This document shows, piece by piece, positions 39,889 through 45,414 of a stretch of 45,414 bases of DNA. Under the pieces are notes generated by a model that was not told where the DNA came from, ran no database searches, and saw only the letters and a list, made by a program, of their open reading frames with translations. Within the stretch, counting starts at the first letter, position 1, and every line of letters begins with the position of its first letter. The DNA is from Lewinellaceae bacterium. Lineage in GTDB: Bacteria; Bacteroidota; Bacteroidia; Chitinophagales; Saprospiraceae. The stretch spans positions 1-45,414 of the forward strand of contig JACJYG010000017.1 of the NCBI GenBank assembly GCA_020636215.1, given 5' to 3'. Made by a program: the position numbers and the translations under genes.

Positions 39889-41715
39889 TCACTTGGAAAT
39901 TTCCTTAACCCTGGTTCTTTCCCTGGACTCCACTGCGTTTTTTTCCGGTTCCTTCTTAGTTAGATAAAATCCTTCCAGCGCCAGGGTTTGCACATCGTCC
40001 TGAGTACTAAAGATATCCAGTACCTCTTCCGGCCTATGGACGATAGGCTGGCCTGCCACATTCAGAGAAGTATTACACACCAGGGGAATACCTGTCTTTT
40101 CATAAAATTGGCGGATCATTTTCCAGTACGCCCCATCGTGTTCCTGCTGAACGAAATGAGGCCGGGTGGTGAAGTCCACATGAACCACCGCCGGTACTTT
40201 TTCCCGCCATTCCGGACGGATGGTGGCCACGCCCAGCATGTAGCGGTGTAAACCACGCTCCATGGAGCCTTCCAGCACCGTCTCCGCCTGTTCATCCAGA
40301 ATGCTGGGCGCCAAGGGCCGCCACATTTCGCGCCCTTTGATCTTGTTCAACCTCCCCAGCGTCTCCCGTTGAGCGGGGTTACCTAGAAAACTGCGCCGGC
40401 CCAGCGCGCGCGGCCCCAACTCGTCCTTTCCTCTGAACCAGGCTACGATCTTTTCGTCGGCCAGGTCGGCCGCTACGCGTTCGGCCAATTCATCGGAGGA
40501 TAATTTCTGTGGAGTGAAACCATAGGCGCAGATGGCTTCGATGATCTCCTCATCGGTATAAGCCCTGCCATAAGCAGGGGCAACCAATCTTGGCGCAGGA
40601 GCCTTCGGAGGCTCAATGGCATAGGATAGCGCCAAAGCCGCGCCCACACTGCAGCCGGCATCATTAGCGGCCGGAAAGACATAGATATTCTCGAAGATGT
40701 TCTGTCGGCTCAGGTAGGCGTTCATGCTGCAGTTGAGCGCACAACCACCACTCAGTACCAGATTCTTCTCGCCGGTCAGTTTTTTTATGCGTTTGGCCAA
40801 GCCATGGCTGATGTTTTCCAGCTTGCGTTGGACCGAAGCGGCGAGGTCTACATAATGTGCCGTATCATAGGATTTATGTTGTACAGATGTTGAAATATCA
40901 GTGTAATGATCTACATTGTATACTGTTGAAGACTTCCCGTCCTGCCCGTCGTAGGGGTAAAAATATTTTTCATAATAATCATACCAAAACCGCCACATAT
41001 GGCCATCAATGGGTGATATAGGTAACTCATCAACTGCCTTTTGCACAGAAGGAGGCAAGGTAAAATGCCCTGAGTCAGCATCAAAATGAAAGTCAATTTC
41101 CTGCCTGACCTGGCCAAAGGGCGCCAGCCCCATTAGTTTACCCGGCCCGGAGAAGCCTCCTTTTCCTCCTATTCCGGCACACATAGCAGCAGCAGAATAG
41201 AACAATCCTAATGAATAAACCATTGGGTAACTTTCGATCAATTCAATATCATTACCCCTGGCATGATAGAGGGAAATGGATTCTCCCTCTCCCCGCCCAT
41301 CGATCACGAGTACTGCAGCACTTTCGAAGCCGCTTGTGTAATAGGTTACAGCGGCATGTGCATAATGGTGTTGTACAAAATGAACAGAAGGAGGTTCTTC
41401 GTAACCAAACTGCGAAGGAGGTAAGATGACATGTGTATGTTCATTAGATGCAATAATATTATCTGATAGCCTCGTACCCCGTTTGAGATCATAGAGCCAG
41501 CCATAGGCAATGTGGTCTAAATCTGAAAGTTTGAGCCCTGCATACTGAAGGCATGCTTCAGCAGCATCGGGTGCGCCTTGCCCTACGGCATACCTATTCC
41601 GAGATAAACGCTCCTGTTCAATGGCGCAAACTACTTTATGATCTACGATTAAAGCAGCTGCTCCATCGTGCATGAATCGGTTATCTGTCTGGCCAATAAT
41701 TCCTAGAATTTTCAT
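39889..41715 (-). CDS. NodU/CmcH-family O-carbamoyltransferase (second in tandem)
   Basis: The 608-residue paralogue carries the same signatures: HDGAAALIVDHKVVCAIEQE, QHHYAHAAVTYY, SGGCALNCSMNAYLSRQ, PRALGRRSFLGNP. It is longer than its neighbours because a segment near residues 262-298 is duplicated: YNVDHYTDISTSVQHK is followed directly by YDTAHYVDLAASVQRK, where the other two have one such unit. The repeat precedes the helix leading to the nucleotide site, so it may alter activity. The C-terminal half (about 40040-40500) is very close in DNA to the first copy (about 41890-42360), suggesting gene conversion. Confidence 0.93.
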   Translation of the reverse strand: MKILGIIGQTDNRFMHDGAAALIVDHKVVCAIEQERLSRNRYAVGQGAPDAAEACLQYAGLKLSDLDHIAYGWLYDLKRGTRLSDNIIASNEHTHVILPPSQFGYEEPPSVHFVQHHYAHAAVTYYTSGFESAAVLVIDGRGEGESISLYHARGNDIELIESYPMVYSLGLFYSAAAMCAGIGGKGGFSGPGKLMGLAPFGQVRQEIDFHFDADSGHFTLPPSVQKAVDELPISPIDGHMWRFWYDYYEKYFYPYDGQDGKSSTVYNVDHYTDISTSVQHKSYDTAHYVDLAASVQRKLENISHGLAKRIKKLTGEKNLVLSGGCALNCSMNAYLSRQNIFENIYVFPAANDAGCSVGAALALSYAIEPPKAPAPRLVAPAYGRAYTDEEIIEAICAYGFTPQKLSSDELAERVAADLADEKIVAWFRGKDELGPRALGRRSFLGNPAQRETLGRLNKIKGREMWRPLAPSILDEQAETVLEGSMERGLHRYMLGVATIRPEWREKVPAVVHVDFTTRPHFVQQEHDGAYWKMIRQFYEKTGIPLVCNTSLNVAGQPIVHRPEEVLDIFSTQDDVQTLALEGFYLTKKEPEKNAVESRERTRVKEISK

Positions 41716-41741
41716 TATCGCTGCTATATCTTTATGGTTCT

Positions 41742-43508
41742 CTATTTTGAAATCGCTTGAAATTTAGCCACTGCCTTTGCTTCATCGGCATGCTCCACAG
41801 GCTTGTCTTTAGTTAGGTAAAATCCTCCGAGCGCCAGTGTCTCTAAGTCCTCCTGGGTGTTATAGATCTCCAAAACTTCTTCCGGCTTGTGTACGAGCGG
41901 TTGCCCCGCTACATTCAAAGAGGTATTGCACACCAGTGGTATACCTGTCTTTTCATAAAATTGACAGATCATTTTCCAGTACGCCCCATCGTGTTCTTGC
42001 TGAACGAAATGAGGCCGGGTAGAAAAATCCACATGGACAACGGCCGGCACTTTTGCCCTCCATTCCGGGCGGATGGTGGCCACCCCCAGCATATAGCGGT
42101 GTAAACCGCGTTCCATCGAGCTTTCCAGTACCGTCTCCGCCTGCTCTTCAAGAATGCTGGGCGCCAGCGGCCGCCACATTTCCCGTCCTTTGATCTTGTT
42201 CAACCTCCCCAGCGTCTCCCGTTGAGCGGGGTTACCCAGAAAACTACGCCGGCCCAGCGCGCGCGGCCCCAACTCGTCCTTTCCTCTGAACCAGGCTACG
42301 ATCTTGCCGTCGGCCAGGTCGGCCGCAACGCGTTCGGCCAATTCATCGGAGGATAACTGCTGTGGAGTGAAACCATAGGCGCGGATGGCCTCGATAATCT
42401 CCTCATCGGTATAAGCCCGGCCAAACGCAGGGGCAACCAATCTCGGCGGGGTGGCCTTCGGCGGTTCTTTGGTGAAAGATAGCGCCAAAGCCGCGCCTAT
42501 GCTACAGCCGGCATCATTGGCAGCCGGAAAAACGTAGATGTTCTCGAAAATGTTTTTTCGGCTCAGGTAGGCATTCATACTACAGTTGAGCGCACAACCA
42601 CCACTCAATACCAGATTCTTCTCGCCGGTCAAGCTTCTCAGCCGTTCCGCCAGGCGCTGGCAAATATCCTCCAGCTTGCGCTGAACGGTCGCCGCCAGAT
42701 CCACATAGTGCATGGTATCATAGGAGTTCGAGGATATTCTACTATGCCCGTCATATGGATAAAAGTGTTGCTCATAATACTGGTGCCATAACTTCCACAT
42801 ATCCCCTGCCGTTGGCATTTCAGTCAACTCATCAACCGCTTTTCGTATCGAGAGCGGCAGGTAGAATTGGCCCGTATCTTTGTCAAAGGAGAATTCAATT
42901 TCCTGCCTGAGCTGGCCAAAGGGTGCCAAGCCCATCAGCTTACCCGGGCCAGAATGCGCACCCGGGCCCCCTAATCCGGCACATGCCCCTGCCGCAGAAT
43001 AAAACACTCCCAGCGAATAGATCATTGGGTAACTTTCGATGAGCTCAATATTGTTACCTTTAGCATGATAAAGAGAAATAGACTCTCCTTCTCCACGACC
43101 GTCAACAACAAGTACAGCCGCACTTTCAAAACCACTTGTGAAATAAGTGACGGCTGCATGAGTGTAATGATGCTGTACGAAATGTATAGGAGGTGGGTTT
43201 TCCACCTCAGCGGGCAGGATCACAGACGTTAATTCATCTGACAGACTGATGTGCTCGGATATTGTTTTTCCATTTTTGAGTTCTGGTAACCAGCCATAGG
43301 CAATATGATCTATATCCGTTATCCGCCGGCCGGTATGCTCCAGGCATGCCCTTATGGCATCGGAAGCCCCCTCCCCCAAAGCATATCTGTTTCGGGACAA
43401 CCGCTCCTGTTCGATCGCATAAATGATCTTGCCGTCTTCAATTAAAGCCGCCGCTCCATCGTGGACCTGTGGATTATCCGTCCGGCCAATAATTCCCAAT
43501 ATGGTCAT
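41742..43508 (-). CDS. NodU/CmcH-family O-carbamoyltransferase (first in tandem)
   Basis: The 588-residue enzyme starts at 43508 (MTILGIIGRTDN), matching the N-termini of both paralogues; an in-frame Met at 43538 would add ten residues. Hallmarks are HDGAAALIEDGKIIYAIEQE, QHHYTHAAVTYF, SGGCALNCSMNAYLSR, PRALGRRSFLGNP and CNTSLNVAGQP, all intact. It is the first gene of the long tailoring operon, 71 bp downstream of the element at 43579-43605. Three carbamoyltransferases in a row suggest a product with up to three carbamate groups, or alternative acceptors. Confidence 0.93.
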   Translation of the reverse strand: MTILGIIGRTDNPQVHDGAAALIEDGKIIYAIEQERLSRNRYALGEGASDAIRACLEHTGRRITDIDHIAYGWLPELKNGKTISEHISLSDELTSVILPAEVENPPPIHFVQHHYTHAAVTYFTSGFESAAVLVVDGRGEGESISLYHAKGNNIELIESYPMIYSLGVFYSAAGACAGLGGPGAHSGPGKLMGLAPFGQLRQEIEFSFDKDTGQFYLPLSIRKAVDELTEMPTAGDMWKLWHQYYEQHFYPYDGHSRISSNSYDTMHYVDLAATVQRKLEDICQRLAERLRSLTGEKNLVLSGGCALNCSMNAYLSRKNIFENIYVFPAANDAGCSIGAALALSFTKEPPKATPPRLVAPAFGRAYTDEEIIEAIRAYGFTPQQLSSDELAERVAADLADGKIVAWFRGKDELGPRALGRRSFLGNPAQRETLGRLNKIKGREMWRPLAPSILEEQAETVLESSMERGLHRYMLGVATIRPEWRAKVPAVVHVDFSTRPHFVQQEHDGAYWKMICQFYEKTGIPLVCNTSLNVAGQPLVHKPEEVLEIYNTQEDLETLALGGFYLTKDKPVEHADEAKAVAKFQAISK

Positions 43509-43578
43509 CGTAATTTCTTTTAGTTCGTATTTTGGCACCGCAAAGAAGATGAAATGCCCGTGTTTTTATTTTCACCGG

Positions 43579-43605
43579 TGTTACAAACATTTGCCTCCTT
43601 GTTAC
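43579..43605 (-). promoter_or_regulatory. Triple-hexamer regulatory element, copy 6 (tailoring operon)
   Basis: TGTTAC (43579), TTTGCC (43590), TGTTAC (43600); the middle hexamer has one change. It is the only copy ahead of the 12-kb carbamoyl/glycosyl/cyclitol/exporter operon. Confidence 0.65.
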
Positions 43606-43637
43606 AAATAGCGTTTTCCCCGATTAGACGACGCCTT

Positions 43638-44894
43638 TCACTCCTGCTCCCGTCTTTCTACTTCGATCTCCGCTCCTCGCTTTCCATCCGGCGGCGCCGG
43701 CTTTTCTCGGTAGGTAGCCGACATGCGTTTGCGCGCCACTCCATTTTTCTCCAGCGCCTCTTGGATGAGGCGCGCCCGGTTGCGGCCCGCCTGCCGGTTG
43801 GCCGCCGTTCCGCCGTTCTGATCGGCCTGCCCGTAAATGCGCAGGGTGGCGGCGGGATAGTTCTGCAGCAGCGCGGCGATGTTGGCGATTTGCGCTTCGG
43901 CTGCCGGCGTAAGCATCACGGCCCCTTCTTCGAATTGGGCCGCATCCAGGGTAAACGTCTTGGGGAAACCGGCGTCCAGGGCGCTCATATAGTCGGCTAC
44001 AACCGCTTCCGTAGAGCCGGGTAAAAATTCCAGTTCGGCGGCCGTGGGGCCGGCCAGGATGGCGGCGCTGGTATCCAGGGCAAGCTCGGCGGCGGCTTCC
44101 GTCCCGGCGGAAGTCAAGGCGTTGTTATCCACCCCGGCGGTTTCTACCTTTTCGCCGCCCGATTGAGCGGCGAGATCTTCGGCCTTAAAATAGCCCGCCG
44201 GAAAAAACCAGGCGGCGGCCGCGACAACCATGACTAATACCAGGATCAACCACAACCACCGGAAACGCCGGCGTTTTTTCTCCTGCAAGGCCACAACCGC
44301 GTATTTGCGGTCTTTCTTACCCCGTTCCAGTTGGTTTTGCAGCGCGGCGATGGTCGCTCTTAATTCCTCATTAGCCTGCTTCAGGGCCGAAGTGGAGGCC
44401 AGCGCCTGGTTGTGTACTTCCGCAAAGCCGTTTTCCTGCGCCTTCAATTCTTTCACCGTAATCTTGCCCTCTTCGTACAACTGCCGGAAATACTCCTGCG
44501 ACTTCACCGGATCGAAACTCAGCAGGGTGCCGCCCTGACTGAAATGCTGGGTAAAGAGTTTGCCCAGGGCATAAGTGGCAGCGCCTGCGCTCACCGCCAC
44601 CATTCCGCCTCCCAATAAGCTGCCCAGGCCAGGAACCAGTTTGACCGCCCCTACTGAGCCGATGTTGCCCACCAAAGTGCCGATGATCGATTTGGCCAGA
44701 TTCTTTTTGAACGGCACATCGTACGCCTCGGCCAGGCGGCGCAGCATCCACAGCTGAATGCCCAGTATGCCGGCGGCGTCCAAAAGGGGAAAGGGAACGA
44801 ACCCCAGCCCGGTGGCTATTGCCGCATGGGTGAGTGTTATCCGGTTGGCTTTTTTCTTTTGTTGGACCTCAGTTTCGAGCGGTTCCATGATCAT
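43638..44894 (-). CDS. DUF697-coiled coil-TM-OmpA fusion protein
   Basis: The protein has 418 residues. The DUF697 region (about 20-145) shows LGFVPFPLLDAAGILGIQ, VPFKKNLAKSIIGTLVG, LVPGLGSLLGG, TYALGKLFTQHFSQGG and LSFDPVKSQEYF. A coiled coil follows at about 165-200, then a basic stop-transfer and membrane helix at 216-236 (RFRWLWLILVLVMVVAAAAW). An alanine-rich linker leads to an OmpA-like domain at about 305-418 (LRIYGQADQNGGTAANRQAG, NRARLIQEAL, AEIEVERRE). The layout places DUF697 in the cytoplasm or membrane and OmpA at the cell wall, linking functions that the separate proteins at 28533, 29417 and 3224 carry alone. It follows the carrier-like gene by 40 bp and has no other partner in its unit. 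Confidence 0.85.
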   Translation of the reverse strand: MIMEPLETEVQQKKKANRITLTHAAIATGLGFVPFPLLDAAGILGIQLWMLRRLAEAYDVPFKKNLAKSIIGTLVGNIGSVGAVKLVPGLGSLLGGGMVAVSAGAATYALGKLFTQHFSQGGTLLSFDPVKSQEYFRQLYEEGKITVKELKAQENGFAEVHNQALASTSALKQANEELRATIAALQNQLERGKKDRKYAVVALQEKKRRRFRWLWLILVLVMVVAAAAWFFPAGYFKAEDLAAQSGGEKVETAGVDNNALTSAGTEAAAELALDTSAAILAGPTAAELEFLPGSTEAVVADYMSALDAGFPKTFTLDAAQFEEGAVMLTPAAEAQIANIAALLQNYPAATLRIYGQADQNGGTAANRQAGRNRARLIQEALEKNGVARKRMSATYREKPAPPDGKRGAEIEVERREQE

Positions 44895-44934
44895 GCTGTT
44901 TTTTCCTTTTGTTGGTCGGCCCTATGCCTAAAAT

Positions 44935-45186
44935 TCACAACTCCCTCATAATCAAATCCACCACATCCTCCGCCGTATGGATCGCCGTGTTGCAGTTTTC
45001 CAGCAGCGGAATTTTTTTGCCGAATTGCTGCTCAAGCAACTGCTCCAGGAAGACCAGATAGCCCAGCAGCTTGAAATCCTCATTCAACGCCTCCAGAGGC
45101 TGCTCCCAGCAGAACTGCTCGGCCGGGATGTTGAAATGCCGGATCAGTATGGCTTGAACCGCACTGGCGATTTCTACCTGCGTCAT
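44935..45186 (-). CDS. Acyl-carrier-like protein lacking the phosphopantetheine serine
   Basis: The 83-residue protein has the four-helix pattern of acyl carrier proteins: helix I MTQVEIASAVQAILIRHF, a long loop, helix II YLVFLEQLLEQQFGKKIP and a final helix TAEDVVDLIMREL. At the usual DSL site it reads NEDFKLLGYL, so the serine that carries the phosphopantetheine arm is absent. It cannot be a normal carrier. It might be a scaffold or partner-binding protein, like other degenerate carriers. It is the first gene of the unit with the DUF697-OmpA fusion, 81 bp downstream of the element at 45267-45293. Confidence 0.6.
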   Translation of the reverse strand: MTQVEIASAVQAILIRHFNIPAEQFCWEQPLEALNEDFKLLGYLVFLEQLLEQQFGKKIPLLENCNTAIHTAEDVVDLIMREL

Positions 45187-45266
45187 GGCCTTTGGTTGTT
45201 AGGGTGAGGAATGTATGATAGACGGGAACAAATTTACGGGAAGGGAGCGGAGGTGCTTTTCACAGG

Positions 45267-45293
45267 TGTTACGGATATTTGACCGGGTGTTAC
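45267..45293 (-). promoter_or_regulatory. Triple-hexamer regulatory element, copy 7
   Basis: TGTTAC (45267), TTTGAC (45278), TGTTAC (45288). All three hexamers fit the consensus; the right half is identical to copy 1 through CGGGTGTTAC. Confidence 0.7.
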
Positions 45294-45298
45294 ATCTA

Positions 45299-45414
45299 GT
45301 GCCTCGGAAACTAGCTTTTTCAGGGATTGCCGGAGGCAAGTATTACAAAGTAGGTTGGGAAGAAAACGGATTGATAACGGTTAATCCAGTGACATTTGAA
45401 AAATCGGACACATT
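45299..45414 (+). other. Possible partial coding frame running off the right edge
   Basis: A plus-strand frame from a GTG at 45299 is open to the window end and reads SGIAGGKYYKVGWEENG, then LITVNPVTFEKSDT. The composition is protein-like, but there is no ATG and only 38 codons are visible; the frame is also open upstream through the regulatory element. It may be the start of a divergent gene or chance. Confidence 0.2.

Noticed and set aside
1..45414. tRNA, rRNA, riboswitch or replication-origin features
   Set aside because: I saw no cloverleaf, rRNA signature, known riboswitch core or iteron cluster while reading; a covariance-model search was not possible.

Overview
The window looks like a secondary-metabolite region of a Bacteroidota genome, probably Saprospiria-like. 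The evidence is a DUF3078-type outer-membrane barrel, an AAA-ATPase_like/PD-(D/E)XK protein, DUF697, OmpA and helix-hairpin-helix proteins typical of that phylum, and A-rich leaders in place of consistent strong ribosome-binding sites. Every gene I can support is on the minus strand, so the order of transcription runs from the right end to the left. All calls come from reading the sequence; no database search was run.

Right to left: (1) 45.2-43.6 kb, an acyl-carrier-like protein without its serine and a DUF697-coiled coil-TM-OmpA fusion. (2) 43.5-31.2 kb, a long tight operon: three tandem NodU/CmcH-type O-carbamoyltransferases, two GT2 glycosyltransferases, a short-chain dehydrogenase, a sugar-phosphate cyclase closely resembling 2-deoxy-scyllo-inosose synthase (the aminoglycoside-type enzyme), a GT4 glycosyltransferase, a small membrane protein and a cyclic-peptide-type ABC exporter. 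(3) 31.1-28.5 kb, an SPFH/prohibitin protein and two DUF697 proteins, then a possible MITE and a 57-residue membrane peptide. (4) 27.6-7.3 kb, the NRPS locus: an MbtH gene broken by a nonsense codon, a 2859-residue and a 3479-residue NRPS, a decayed FkbM methyltransferase, and a second, intact MbtH. (5) 7.0-5.0 kb, the DUF3078 barrel and a pterin-dependent aromatic amino acid hydroxylase. (6) 5.0-0.3 kb, a rearranged ABC/DUF697 remnant, an OmpA protein, a TM-coiled coil-HhH protein, an AraC fragment and an AAA-ATPase_like protein.

The NRPS reads as sulfotransferase-C(degenerate)-A-T-E / C-A-T // docking-C-A-T / C-A-T / C-A-T-TE. Specificity codes read by eye are Tyr-like, Ser-like, Tyr-like, unassigned and Gly-like, so the predicted backbone is D-Tyr-Ser-Tyr-X-Gly. 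The hydroxylase could feed tyrosine (or meta-tyrosine), the fused sulfotransferase could sulfate a hydroxyl, and the cyclitol, glycosyl and carbamoyl enzymes could build a decorated cyclitol-sugar part. A peptide combined with a carbamoylated deoxycyclitol glycoside would be unusual; that combination is inference.

Seven copies of a 27-bp element, three hexamers TGTTAC/TTTGAC/TGTTAC at offsets 0, 11 and 21, lie 70-176 bp upstream of start codons across these units. They link the biosynthetic genes to the DUF697/OmpA/SPFH envelope genes as a putative regulon. The region also shows strong internal recombination: near-identical 2.1-kb NRPS repeats, a shared Tyr A-core, a palindrome present in opposite orientations in two A domains, duplicated MbtH leaders, and chimeric gene remnants.
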